Positions 34,698-47,516 of a stretch of 64,000 bases of DNA are shown in pieces (within the stretch, counting starts at the first letter, position 1; every line of letters starts with the position of its first letter). The translations under genes were made by a program, and so were the position numbers. Source of the stretch: Lineolata rhizophorae (Eukaryota; Ascomycota; Dothideomycetes; Lineolatales; Lineolataceae); the NCBI GenBank assembly GCA_010093515.1, contig MU001687.1, positions 444,070-508,069 on the forward strand, given 5' to 3'. The notes below the pieces were generated by a model. That model had not been told where the DNA came from. It saw only the letters and a list, made by a program, of their open reading frames with translations, and did no database searches.

Positions 34698-37600
34698 TGT
34701 AGCGGCGGCCGGCGGACACGGGTCGCGCGGCGCGGGCGGAGCGAGAAAAAAGCGTGCGCCGTGGTCGCCGTGGTTGTGGTGGTAGTTGCGGTGGTGAAGG
34801 AGGAGGTGTGGTGATCAGCGAACAACGCGGGCGAGAGCTCTCGGCGGGTGGTGTGCGGCGGTGCAGGCAGCCACCCGGGGGGGGGGGGGGGGATCAAAGC
34901 GGTCGGTCGGTGCGCGCGCTGCTTGCGGAGGGGAGGGCGGGCGGCGACTCTCGTACGGCACAGGGCCGGGGGCGAGTCTCGATCGCGGCGCGAGGAGGCG
35001 GATTGCGGACGGCGTGGAGAGAGAGGAGAAAATGCGGGAAGACGAGGAAGAAGGAAGAAGGGAAAGCGGAGGCACGAGGACGGTTGCTCGTGCGGTGACA
35101 GCTCTGGCCGCGAGCGGATGCCCCGGGAGCGCTTGCGAGCCTTGGCCAACGACAGCGCGCGGCGCGGGCTCGCAGCGCCGGCGCGCGCCCGTGCAATCTC
35201 GCCCTCGCCGCCAATGGACGCACCCCCGGCCGGGCGGGTTGCTTACTCGACAATCCGACCAGTCGCCGCGCTCCGCCGCCTGCCGGCCGACTCTTCGCTG
35301 CTCGCGAGCTCTGCCGCTTTCGTGCCGCCGGTGGGCGATCCGTGGCTTGTCGTCTGAGCCACTGCCGTACTCGGCTACTGACGAGCCCACCGGGCGACCC
35401 TTCGCCGTCTCTCCGGTGAGAGGCTCCCTCTCCGCCTGGGCGGCTGCACGTCTAGATAGCACGGCACGACGGAGAGCTTTCTGCTTCGCTCCGAGCCGGT
35501 CCCGTTCCGCGGTGATGTCAAGGGCCCGCCCGGCGGGCGCCGGCAGAGCCTGGCTCCTCGACGTCAGGCCGAGCCAACGCCGCCGCCCGCCCGTGCTAGG
35601 GCGATAATATCCGCCGCACCACGGCCGGCGTCGCGCACATGGCCCCATCCAATATGCACCTCCCGCCCACACGTGCTCTGCAAAATACGGCAGTACGCTT
35701 TTCGAACACATCCCGGCTGACAAACTCTCACGCGACCACCCAGGCGCCCCGGCAAGCTCTCTTGGTCTTCGGTCCCTTTTCTTGGCGCGCCGGATCGCCG
35801 CGGTTCCGAAATGCACACCGTCGCGACGCAACTTCGTCTCCTGGTGCAGAAGGCCGACTGACCGGGACGCAGATGCGGAAATTGGACGGTGAGATTCTTG
35901 GATGGCAGCGCGACCTACGCGACTCGAGAGCCGGTCAAGTTCAGATTGCGCCCGCTCGGTTGGTCCCTGAAGATCCCTCGCCAGCCTATTGCCGGTGCGG
36001 ATCGGGCTCCCGCGAGCCCGACTTGCCGGCCGCCAGCCCGCGACCGGCCGGTCGTGGAGCCCTGGGCCTGGTGTGCTACCCTTGTACTGTAAAAAGTAAA
36101 ATTCATTCACTTTTTTTCCGAACTGACGGGAGGACGAAGTCGCTCTCGGTTCCTTTGCTGGTCCGTTGGGTCTATGCGTCGCACCAAGCAACTACTAAGC
36201 AAACCCCGATAATCTCCGTTCTTTTAGGAGCGACCAGGATAATAATCTCCGAGAAGCGAAAAGAGCCTCCCGGCCAACGGCCTGAGGAATAAGTAAATCT
36301 CATCTACATATAGTCCGTCCGAAGAAAAAGGAGGAGGAAAAAAAGTCGAAAAGGACTCGGATCCGGGTAGAGGACCTAGAGGTCCCCTTCTCTCATCTCA
36401 CTAGCACCTCTCCGGCGTCGTGCGGCCACCTCTCGCTCCCGTAATCCAGGATTGCGGAAATGAACCTCGAGCTCTCGTGGCCCTAAACTCCGCCAAGCGC
36501 GCGCTCTCTCTCGCCTCCCTGAGTGTCTGCCCCCATTTTCTTGAAAGATTTGCGCTCTCCCACCCCCCATATGTTAAACGCGTGAAACGGGCGTAGAAAC
36601 GGGCGCTAGGTACGTACATACAAGCTGCGGCATTGTGCGCGCCCCCGTATGTACCAGCAACCTAAGAGCGCACCGCGTACTACGTACCTACTACGTACAA
36701 AACGTGGTGGACGCCGACCGCCGCGATCGTTCGTTCGTTCGTTCGGTTTGCAATTGAACCCTGAGACTCCAATGCGCGGTGGCACGTGGCAACTGCCGGA
36801 GGTCGCTGCATACCTGCGTAGTACATAGGTACGAGGCGCGGAAGCCCGGGGGTGCGACAGGGCGCAAATTGAAATTTAGAGTCACGTAGTGGAAGAATGC
36901 TTAGAGCGGTTTTTAGGTGAAGTTACTAGGTGTGACGCTATTTGGATTGTCTATCTGTATGTACCCATTTTGAAGTGTTGTGGGGTGTTGCACCTTTCGC
37001 GGTGACATTGGGGGATCCAGCACTGAAGACCGTGCAGCGCATCACAAGCATTGGATTCTGCCCTGGGCTACAACCAGCACAGTAATAAACAATTCCGTCC
37101 GCGGACTTGCAAAACGTGAGGTCTGAGCGCAAAATATACTGCATTTTCTCCATCCCGACGCGAGCGTCGCGGCTGCTAGCAGTCGACATCCAACGCTGTT
37201 CCTCAGGTCATGCGTAACAGCACTTGACTACCGCATGGGGCAACTTTATTGTAAAATCGCACGTCTCACTGAGTGGGTGCCTATTGAAACCTGCTCTCTC
37301 CTTAAAACCCCCTTCGAACTGGCCAATCAAAATATAGAGCAAGTTTCGCGTATTTCGGCGTCGCATTCCGCTCTTCTCTCAGAGGCGTCTTTTTTGGGCC
37401 GCCGGGCGCGCGATTCAGCGGTAAACCACGCAATTTTTCAGTCTGGGGCCACCAGCCGTTATTCCGTACCAAACCGCTTCAAGTTGGCGAGCCGTCTACA
37501 ATCTCCAAGTTGCCCCGACAGAAAAACTCTGTCACGCCGTTGGTGCCGCTAGCTAGGTAGTGACTAAAGGCCCAGCATTGACCCACGACCCGATCTCAAC

Positions 37601-38863
37601 GGCCCACCCGCCGAGTCGTGATGTCAGCGCAGCTATAGCTACAGCCCCACCACCACCGCCGCCGCCACCGCCACAGCCAGGCCGCCTTTTCTGGGTCATG
37701 GGGATGGGCGGACCAGCTAATCCGGTGGCAATGGCGTGGAAGGCTGCCCGCATAGCGTGCCTGCCATCGAGTACCTACGTACCGTAGATATGTACTATGT
37801 ACATAGCAACGCGACTGCATACCTAGGTACATAGCCCACCAGCAGGCTCCAATAGCCCAAGGCACACTCCGTCTCCGGCCATAGCAACCAGCAAAAAAGG
37901 CCCCCAACTTATCCGCACCGCCACCGTACGCAGTACATACATAGGTAGAGACGCCACCGCAAGCCTTCCACCCAGACCGTCCCATTCGCACCCACCCACC
38001 CACCAAAGCCAGCTCCCGCCCACAGCGCCACGGAACGCGAAAAGGTCAATTAACCCCCCCCCCCTACCCGCACGCGGTGCGCGCGCCGCCGCGCCGCCAT
38101 CTCGTGGCTCGCCGCGATCTCAGACGCAATTGAGCCGCGGCGGCGCCCCTGGGGAAGGTTGGGGGGTGTTGCATTGCAACAGAGCCGCATCACTGGCGCC
38201 GAGCGCAGTCCTCCTACGTAAGGATTTTGCGGGTCGGCCCAGTCAGCCAAGGCCCCGCGACCTAGCGTACCAGCCGTAGGTGCAGTGCTGGATTGCGTCT
38301 GGGGCTTGAGCTTGGTGCCATGGCGTCATGGGACTGGCCGGGCTCGGCGGGCGCGCTTGCTGGTCGTGGGTTGGCTTGGCTCCTTGGTCGGGCGCGCGTG
38401 CGAGGCGTACGTGGGACGTATGTACATACGTAGCGTAGGACGTGGGCGGCGGGAGTGTGAGCCGCTGGCCGTGGGTGCACGCTGGAGCGTAGGTATTCGG
38501 CCAGCGCATCGTGGTGGGGTTGGGCGGGCTTACTCTGGAGCCGGAGAAACTCGTTGGCCTCCTGTGTGCGTATATGAGTGGGTCTGGTTTCATTTGCGAG
38601 TATTTCTGGGCGAATTGTTGAGCAGCGGAGGAAAAAGAAATGCAAGTGAGACGTTTGGGGGCCAACGAGTTTAACAAACTTTGATGTCCTAGGTGTATCA
38701 TGTGGGATAGACGTCCAACACGGAGTTAGTTAGCCCGTAAAGTAATAAAATAGACAAACATGAATATAGGCATGACTAAAAGGGTGTAATTGACATAACC
38801 ATCCGCTCGTCCAATGCGCACAAAACGGTCAAAACCGCACTCCCCTCTTCAAGTAGCCGACTT
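34698..38863. other. Long gene-free spacer, AUR1 upstream / LTN1 downstream
   Basis: 4.2 kb without a gene I can support. 34.7-36.3 kb is very GC-rich, with overlapping frames on both strands whose translations are Arg/Ala/Pro-rich and family-less. It contains a 16-G run (34877-34892) and a 14-C run near 38044. At 36.6-36.85 and 37.77-37.95 kb there are many GTAC, TACGTA and CTAGGTAC words, common in Sordariomycete spacers. The AUR1 promoter lies at its left end. Confidence 0.55.
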
Positions 38864-41800
38864 CTACGCATAGTTAAATGGATTCCTGCACAGCGGACAA
38901 CTACTCCCATTGCTCGTCTTGAACCACCTGAACAGGCACCCCGCATGAAACGCATTCTTGCACGTGCTGCACTTCTTGCTCGGCAGCTGCCTATCGGGCC
39001 CAACGACGCTGTAGCAGATGGCGCACTCGGTCTGGCCCTTGAGCGCCCCCAGGACGTTCTTCCTGAAGGCGACGAGCCCGTCGATCAGGCCGGCGCCGGA
39101 CCCGGCCCCGCCCGCCGCGAACGCCATCACCCCCGCCGTGCTCCACAGCCACGCCTGCCACCGCCGCTCGTCCACCGCGACCCGGTGCACCGACTCGACC
39201 TGGGCGGCCGCCAGCGGCCACGCGGCCGGCAGCCGCACCGCGATGCGCAGCGTCTGCTCGTCGACCGGGTAGCTGGCCGTGAGCTCGGCGGCGCGGGGGT
39301 TCGTGCGGACCGTCAGCGCGGGCTCGTCGGGCGCGGCGCCGGGCGTCTGCGCCTCGGCCCACGCCGCCACGGCGCCCAGCGCGGTCTCGATGAGCGGCGG
39401 CGACACGAACTTCTCCGTCCACGCCTCGACGGCGCTGCGCAGGCCCCGCATCTTGCTGTCGAGCCACCAGGCCTTGGCGAGGCCCGGCACGTGCACGAGG
39501 CTGAGGTAGAAGATGTGCGCGAGGAGCCATTGCGCGTCGCTCTCGGGCGACTCGAGCACGTTGGGCTCGTACTTGGTCACGTCCGACTTGGACATGTCGG
39601 CGGACTTGCCCCGGCTAAGGCCGAGGAAGTCGGCCGCGAAGTCGAGGAGGCCTGTAATATAGCCGCCTTCTTTGATATTAGCGGTGTAATCGGAGCGCAC
39701 TTTGTAGGACTGGTGAGAGGTTAGCTCGATGGTCCAAGAAACCGGGGGGGTATGAGGAGTTGTAAGATGTCAATGCAAACATGAAAAGGGGGCAAACATA
39801 CAGCTCCCTCAAAATGGTCAAAGACCAAGAGCCAGCTTAATAGATACCCGCGCAAAGGCAGCGGTATTGATGACTCCCACGTGGCGCCCTCAAGTCCTTT
39901 CATTGTCGGTGCTTCCATAATGAGCGATAGCAGTTCCTCCGGCAGCTGTGCATCTTTCTTCTCGAGTGCCGCATCCAGCGACACTTGCTCCTGGGCGGCA
40001 GGTATAATTTTATGCAGAATATCGAACGCGGTCTGCTGCACTGGCAAAGAAGCAACGTACATCAACGGGAACAATTCCGTCGGGTCAACCGCATCCAATA
40101 TAGCACCATTGAACGACATCTTGGCCACGTGCCTCGCAAGCAACTCGTTTACAATATTGAGAGGCTGATGGAATTCGTCTGGAATGTTCTGAGATTGTTT
40201 TAGGACGTGGATCAGTCCGTTGGCTGCGGCAGACGAAGCATCCTTCCAGGCGTCAACTAGATCATCATTCGCATCGTCCTCGTGAGCAAGCATTCGCAGA
40301 GTAGCGAAGAGCTTGAGCGAGGCATGAACGGCGGGGATGAAAGATTCGCCGATAGATGAGTCGAACGGTGGAACACTGGACCAAAGCATTGTTATGGATT
40401 CTATAACCTCAGTCCAATGGTCGCCATAGATATCCTTCATGAGGGGAAGCAGCACAGCAAGGCACTTGTAGACTTCAGACCGTACCGAGAGAGTCATGGA
40501 CTCTTCTTGAAGCCACGGCAAGACGTGCTTGACAAAGAAGATGAGCCGCTGCTTGGCGATGCTCTCGGCGACTTCTTCCTGATTCTGAATGATAGCATTC
40601 AGAAGAACTAGTTTCCGGAGTGCATCCTCCTCCTTCGCTGAAATGTCAACGCCGGTCAAATCTGCGACATACTCGTTGCACAGCCTCGTTATTGAGCTTG
40701 AAGTGGAGAGAGGGACTTTGAAAGCGGTAATGAAGGCAGCTGCGGAGAATACATCTTTGCTCCGGGCAAGCCGTTTCGCCTCATTTTCCATTTCCGCACT
40801 CTTCTTCTGCTGCCACCCATGCAGCTCTATTAGTTCCGAAGTGGCTGTCGAATACGCGCGGGCATTGTGGAAAGCAGTAGGGGAAAGTCCGGTGGAAGCG
40901 TTAAAAAGAGCATCGTTTCCAATTTTGACGAAGGAATAAAAGCTGGATTCGTGCTCGGAACCGAACCACCACGGCTGGGATTCCTGGAACCATGAAGTGA
41001 TGAGGGCCATGGTATTCGTAGCCAATTCCATCATTTCAAGCTCCATATCTGGATTGTATGTGGACCAGATATTGTTTGAGCCAGCCAGTCCGAGGTTGTC
41101 GTTGACCAGCTGGACAGTGAGTAAGAGGAGCCGATAAATCCCCGCTTGTTTCATCACGTCGATTGAATCAAATATTTCGGTCTGCTTCATCATACTCACG
41201 GTGAACTCCGCGATTCGAAGTGCCGGGGATAGGCCATCAACATCTCTCGGAGTAGCCCTTGTAGACTGGGGGACGCCGGAATGTTCCAAAGCTAGATAGA
41301 TCGCACCGCCCAAGGAATTTGTTACGGCCAAAGATGGCTTCGGAGGAATGGCGAGAAACAGCTCAAGAGCTTCCATCCAGACAGAATATTCCGGCAGAAG
41401 GCGCTCGGCTACGTCCTTTTTGTCCGCGAGCGGTTCATTCCACAATCCACTGGCCAGATCGACTAGCGTGGCAATTGACAGAGATGTTGATGACGCGGTG
41501 ACAAGACCTCGCCGCACAACATCAAACAATGATTCCTTGGAGGTGGCTCCGTCCGTTGGCTTAGAAAGGATGGACTTCAAAGAAGCACTGACACTTGTTG
41601 CAAGATGCGAAACATCGTCACTTCCGGATTCGGCCAAGAACAGAACTTTAGGAAGTACTTTGGCGCCTGTTTCAGAGGGCAGGAAGTGCCCCAGTACGGC
41701 TGGATTCTGCTTCGCAACCGTATCGAGACCGTGGAGGGCAGTGTAAGTCTTTTCGTCCAGCGAGAGTGAGTCGGTCAGCTCGGCTAGGATCTCATCAGAC

Positions 41801-43993
41801 GTTGACTCTACTAGAGAACTTTGTGATCGACCAAGAATCCGCGAGACGAAGTCCCAGCTATCACCACCATCTAGAGCCGCTCGAGATTTCCGGAGCAAGT
41901 ATTGCTGCAGCTCCGTGTTGGACGCGGCCAACTTGAATTCCTTCGGCAGAGAGCTGGAGGTTAACAGAGCGTCTAGCGCGGCATCCTTCCGAGGAGAGTC
42001 CGGTGCTGATAGAGTGGCATTTAGGCATGATTCCCAAGCCTTTTCAAAGACTGGATGATCTACGAAACAGTACAAGATTTCTGCGAGATAAGTGACTGAG
42101 GGAGAAAGAAAAATTTCCTGGAGCTCGTTCTGAAGGAACGAAACGAGATTTTCAAAAACCTTGAATTCTCGAAGAAGCGAGAAGCTCTGAATGTTGCGAG
42201 TGATCGCTGACAATGCAGCAGCAGCGAGAGCTGAATCTCCGCGTTTCGTTTTGACAAGAGCCAATGTATCTCCCAAAACTCTAGCCGACTCTTGAGCGAA
42301 AATTTTTTGGAGACTTGCTTGAGGAAAGTTTTGAATCACAGTTGCTTGCAGAGATGCCCACCGGGCAACCTGGTCCACTACGGAGTGACCACCTGTCACG
42401 CTCGCATTTGGATCTTCCGATTTAGCCTTAATTTCTTCGACCAGGGCTGCCGTCAAGGCAGGCCACTCTTCGGCAATTACTACGGGCATGGAGTTCGCTA
42501 CCACCGCTTTGGCGACTGTCGTGGTTGCTGCAGATCCTGGTATGGACCAATGTGCATTTTCCGGAGATGGCTTTATGAACTGGGAGACAAGCGGCAATAA
42601 GGACTCTTTCTGAACCTTGGCTCGCTCGTTCTCAGGAATGCAATCGACAACGATATTCGCGATATCGATATAAGCACCGTAAGCAGCCGGAATATTGACA
42701 CGTAGCTCTTCTCTCCTAATAATTCCGGCCCGGGCGGAATTGAGCAAGTCCACTGCATCGGAGGGTGTCGATGGTAGGACATTCCTTGGCACCGAATTAA
42801 ATAGAGTAGTGAGATTTTTCCAGTAAGCTTGAGGAGCACCTTGAGAGCCACGCTTTACGAATGACTTCAACCGCTGACTGGCAGATTTCTTGCTCTTGTA
42901 GTGATCCGTCCAGACCTGAGGATAAGTTTTCGTGGCTGCAATAAGAGTGTCGATGTATTCAAGTGAGGATCCAGTTTGATCGGAACCAAGTGCCTTAGAC
43001 AAAACAGAAGAACTCAAAGTCGACAAGCTAGATTCAACTGAGGCTTGGATTTCGTAAGATACTGAATATGCATGAGAGGGAGAGCGCTCACCCTTTTGCT
43101 TGTGTACACAAACTCTTAGGAGACCAAGGGTACTGCGCCGTACTGCTGCATCCTCACAAGCAACAAAATTCCAAAGCTTCTCGTCTTGAAGGAGTGCCTC
43201 ATATGCCGGCTGATGTTTCTCGACATATTGACGATCCAAATCAGTCAAAAGGCTTGCGACCACCGAGACAGTTGACGCAATGACGCGCCAATATTTGCCA
43301 GAAGCTTCGTCCGGGCTTACAGTCCGCTCGTCGCTGAGTGTCTGAGGAGTCTCGTTGTCGACGATACTGCGGCAATATTCCAGTATCTGTTCCTGGAACG
43401 CCTTTCGTACATTACGTCGCTTTTCGGGAGTGGGGAAGAGCTGCTCAAAAGCCTCCTGGGCAGCCCTGGACACTGACCGGTCACTATCGTACAGCCCGCA
43501 AAGCCACGCGCCAACAATCTTGGGCATGAACTTTGCTATCCGCTTGCCGCAAGAAGAAGAGATTTGACCGTGAACGGAATGCGCCAACTGCCGCACTCGC
43601 CTCGACGTGTCTATAGAAATTCGAGGATAGATCTTCATCTAAAAGGAGAATATGTATCAATAGCCGTCGCCTATATACACCGGCAGCTGGACTACACACC
43701 CATGCTTCCAGAACCGCTTCTTCTACGTTTGCGCCTGAGGTTGAAAAAATTGCTTGCAGATCCTCTAGAGCCTTGGCTTTGGTTGTGCTGTCTTTTTTTG
43801 AGAGATTTTTGAAAGCAACGACAGTGTTCGGGTCCGAAATTCCGCTCAAGTCTGGGGGTTCTGCAACGTAGGAGATTTGAGATGAGAACTTCCCGAAGGC
43901 GCTCCCGGGTGGAGCCCCGAAGCCTCCTGCACCGAATGCGCCAAAGGCCGCACGACTGCTGCTCGCCTGAGCCTTGAACTGTCGTTTGCTCAT
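38864..43993 (-). CDS. LTN1: Listerin E3 ubiquitin ligase (ribosome quality control)
   Basis: RING E3 ligase (yeast Rkr1/Ltn1) that ubiquitinates nascent chains stuck on 60S subunits in ribosome-associated quality control. Three exons (43993-43700, 43638-39802, 39709-38864) give 1658 aa; family members are about 1550-1770 aa. The N-terminal signature is SKRQFKAQASSSRAAFG. The first splice makes EAWMKIYPRISIDTSRRVRQ. The middle is a long HEAT/ARM-type helical array. The C-terminus has the RWD-like region, then the RING-CH domain at about 1607-1655: CAICYSVV, KCSTCKNAFHAGCLFRWF and CPLCRNPF. Introns are 61 and 92 nt. Its start lies 426 bp from the divergent RAD3. Confidence 0.95.
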
Positions 43994-44419
43994 GACAAAG
44001 GCTTGAACTCAAGTTGAAAGGAGACAAGGATCACACACAAAAAAGGGTGGAAGAAAAGATTGTGGAGAAGAGGAGAGAAGGAAAAAGAAGGTTAAGAAGT
44101 GAAGGTTTCCACTCGGAGGGCGCACTCTGATGGCGCGATAGAAATCGTGAAGGACTTGCTCAGCAACTCCGGTGAGCTGGATGACGCAGTTCCGTGGTGG
44201 ACGTGCGGGCCAAGCTTTTCGGCTTCAGTGACAGTGCGCTCGCGCTAGCCCACTTCGGGACTAAGCACGGCTCGCATTTAGGCACGACATCCCGTGCTCA
44301 CGCGTCTCGCCACTGCGCGACTCTTTGACCTCTGCCGAAGATTTTGGAAATTCGACTTCTCTGAGGCAGGAGAACGAGAGAGACCTGCTCGGCGGCGAGC
44401 GGGCTCATTGTCGCCCACT
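43994..44419. promoter_or_regulatory. Divergent promoter LTN1 / RAD3
   Basis: A 426-bp spacer serving two head-to-head conserved genes. No specific element is recognised. Confidence 0.5.
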
Positions 44420-46988
44420 ATGAAGTTCTTCATAGAGTGCGTTTGTACTAGAATGAAGGTGTCGTGCTCTCTGCAGTTGCTGACCAGGCCCCAGCGACCT
44501 CCCCGTGCTCTTCCCGTACCCGCGAATATACCCCGAGCAGTATGAGTACATGTGCGACATTAAGAAGACGCTCGATGCGGGCGGCCACTGCGTGTTGGAG
44601 ATGCCTTCGGGGACAGGGAAGACGGTCTCGCTGCTCTCGCTGATCATCGCGTATCAGCAGCACCAGCCAGAGAAGCGGAAGCTCATTTACTGCTCGCGTT
44701 AGTACTCGCCGATCTCAGAGCCCTTGAACAACCGAGAATCGTAATTCTGATTCGCGGCCGCAGGTACCATGTCGGAGATCGAAAAAGCTTTGGCCGAGTT
44801 GAAGGCCCTAATGAAGTACCGGACTGACCAGCTGGGCTACGAGGAGGAATTCCGAGGGTTGGGCCTCACGAGCCGAAAGAATCTCTGCCTACACCCTTCG
44901 GTCAAACGTGAAAAGAGTGGCGCGGTCGTTGATGCGCGCTGCCGGAGTTTAACGGCCGGTTTCGTCAAGGAGAAGAAAGAACGCGGAGACGACGTCGAAG
45001 TTTGTGTTTATCACGACAACTTGGATCTTTTGGAACCCCATAACCTCATTCCTCCTGGCGTTTGGACCCTCGAGGGTCTAATCCGATACGGGGAGCGGCA
45101 TACGCAATGCCCATACTTCACGGCGAGGCGAATGATGCCCTTCTGCAATGTCATAATATACTCCTACCACTACCTTCTGGACCCTAAGATCGCCGAACGG
45201 GTGTCCAGGGAGCTGTCGAAAGATTGCATTGTCGTGTTTGACGAGGCTCACAACATCGACAATGTGTGCATTGAATCGTTGAGCATCGACTTAACGGAAG
45301 ACTCGTTGCGGAAAGCAACCCGCGGCGTGAACAACCTAGACCGTAGAATTAATGAGATGAAATCTACAGACGCAGAAAAGCTCCAGGATGAGTACTCGAA
45401 GCTAGTTGAGGGTTTGCGGGCGGCGGACGAAGCGCGACAGGAGGATGCATTCATGTCGAATCCAGCGTTGCCGGACGACTTGCTCAAAGAGGCCGTGCCT
45501 GGAAACATACGACGAGCCGAGCATTTCGTCTCCTTTCTAAAGCGTTTTATTGAGTACTTGAAGGTAACATACAGTCTTCAATTGTGCGTTGCCATCTCGA
45601 AGAGTTCTAACGCATGCCAGACCCGAATGAAAGTGCTCCATGTCATATCTGAGACGCCACCCTCCTTCCTTCAACACCTCAAGGAGCTCACGTTCATAGA
45701 GAAAAAACCGCTCCGCTTTTGCGCAGAGCGCCTCACCTCGCTCGTTCGCACATTGGAACTTACAAATATCGAAGACTTTCAACCCCTTCAAGAAGTCGCA
45801 ACGTTCGCCACGCTGGCGGCTACGTACGACACTGGATTCGTCCTGATCCTAGAACCTTTTGAATCCGACACTGCCACCGTGCCTAACCCCATCCTCCATT
45901 TCGCATGCTTGGATGCTGCTATCGCAATCAAGCCTGTCTTCGAGCGCTTCTCCTCTGTCATCATCACCTCCGGGACTATCTCTCCCCTCGAGATGTATCC
46001 CAAGATGCTCGGTTTCACGACTGTAATCCAAGAGTCGTACACTATGACACTCGCGCGGCAGTCTTTCCTGCCTCTCATCGTGACGCGCGGCGCAGACCAG
46101 AGCTCAATCACGTCGGGCTTCGCGGAGCGCAGCGACCCGTCCGTGGTGCGCAACTACGGCAGCCTACTGACCGAGTTTTGCAAGCTGACGCCCGACGGCA
46201 TTGTCGTGTTCTTCCCGTCGTACCTGTACATGGAGTCCATCATCTCCATGTGGCAAGGCATGGGCATCCTGGACACGGTGTGGAAGTACAAGCTGATCTT
46301 GGTGGAGACGCCGGACTCGCAGGAGACGTCGCTGGCGCTCGAGACGTACCGGACGGCGTGCAACAACGGGCGGGGCGCGGTGCTGCTGTGCGTGGCGCGC
46401 GGCAAGGTGTCGGAGGGCATCGACTTCGACCACCACTACGGCCGCACCGTGGTCTGCATCGGCGTGCCCTTCCAGTACACCGAGTCGCGCATCCTCAAGG
46501 CGCGCCTCGAGTTCCTGCGCGAGAACTACCGCATCCGTGAGAACGACTTCCTGTCCTTCGACGCGATGCGCCACGCGGCGCAGTGCCTGGGCCGCGTCCT
46601 GCGCGGTAAGGACGACTACGGCCTCATGGTCCTGGCCGACCGCCGCTTCCAGCGCAAGCGCTCCCAGCTCCCCAAGTGGATCCAGCAGGCCATCACCGAC
46701 GCCGAGTGCAACCTCAGCACCGATCAGGCTGTCTCCAAGGCGAAGCGCTTCCTGCGCAACATGAGCTCGCGCTTCGACCCGAAGGCGCAGGAAGGCATCT
46801 CGACGTGGAGCCTGGCCGACTTGAAGGCGTACCAGGCCAAGGTGGAGACCGAGCAGATTCGCATGCTGCAGGCGGAGCAGGCGCGGTTGGGCATGCAAAA
46901 TGGCGGTGGGCCAGTTGGGAGGGTCGTCGAGGAGGACTACGCCATGGATGAGGCAGAGGAGGAAGCTATGAGGGGGTTGAATTTCTGA
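44420..46988 (+). CDS. RAD3: TFIIH 5'-3' DNA helicase Rad3/XPD
   Basis: ATP-dependent 5'-3' helicase of TFIIH, needed for nucleotide excision repair and transcription initiation. Exons: 44420-44436 (only 17 nt), 44495-44697, 44764-45563 and 45621-46988, giving 795 aa, the usual fungal length. The first splice makes [20 protein letters not shown], the conserved start; the second makes [13 protein letters not shown]. Intron 3 (45564-45620) is 57 nt and has no stop, so an unspliced reading would insert 19 residues between YLK and TRMKVLHV. Motifs: Walker A PSGTGKT, DEAH in VVFDEAHN, motif [16 protein letters not shown], and four cysteines of the iron-sulfur domain (in NLCLHP, ARCRSL, VCVYH, and QCPYF or MPFCN). 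Confidence 0.95.
45564..45620 (+). other. In-frame 57-nt intron of RAD3
   Basis: Donor GTAACA, branch TTCTAAC, acceptor GCCAG. The length is a multiple of three with no stop, so it looks like coding sequence. Removing it restores the conserved [11 protein letters not shown] junction known in XPD proteins. Confidence 0.88.
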
Positions 46989-47516
46989 TGACGTCTCCTG
47001 CCGTGATTGGTAGTGTGGGTTTGGTGCGAAATGTTTCGGTAGTTATGTACTAGGCCAGCTGCTAATTATCCTAGACTGGGGAATCTTCCTTAGCGATTAG
47101 GTTTGGGGCTTTGCTTAGATGGTGAACCGGCTCATTCTTCAAGCATTTTGAAAACAAATTCAATATGCCCCGTTTCTCTGGTTGTCGCAAAATAGACTTG
47201 GGATCCAATGACGATTTGAGCATGTCTCAACTTCCACTGCGGCATGCCGGATGACTAGTGAATGCCTGTAGCATTCATGTATTCCAAAACCATCACAGCT
47301 CATACATCCAACATCGAAAATAAAACAGCGTCGCAGTCCCATGACGCATCATCGCAGCGGAAATTCCCGCACCAAAAAGCCTTACACCAAACAAATGATC
47401 AGCACCCTATTCAAAACAATCGTGTGCCCCAACGAAAACCCAAAGAAACCAAAGACACCCCGTCAAGCACACCACATCTCCTCCGTACCTAAAGCACCCC
47501 CCGGGACCCTCACCCC
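46989..47516. other. Convergent spacer
   Basis: 528 bp between the 3' ends of RAD3 and the ankyrin gene. No feature seen. Confidence 0.5.

Noticed and set aside
34815-36191. 458-codon minus-strand frame upstream of AUR1
   Set aside because: Arg/Ala/Ser-rich translation, no family, crosses a 16-G run, and overlaps equally long frames on the other strand: GC-rich artefact.
46164-46898. 244-codon minus-strand frame inside RAD3
   Set aside because: Antisense shadow of the GC-rich helicase exon.
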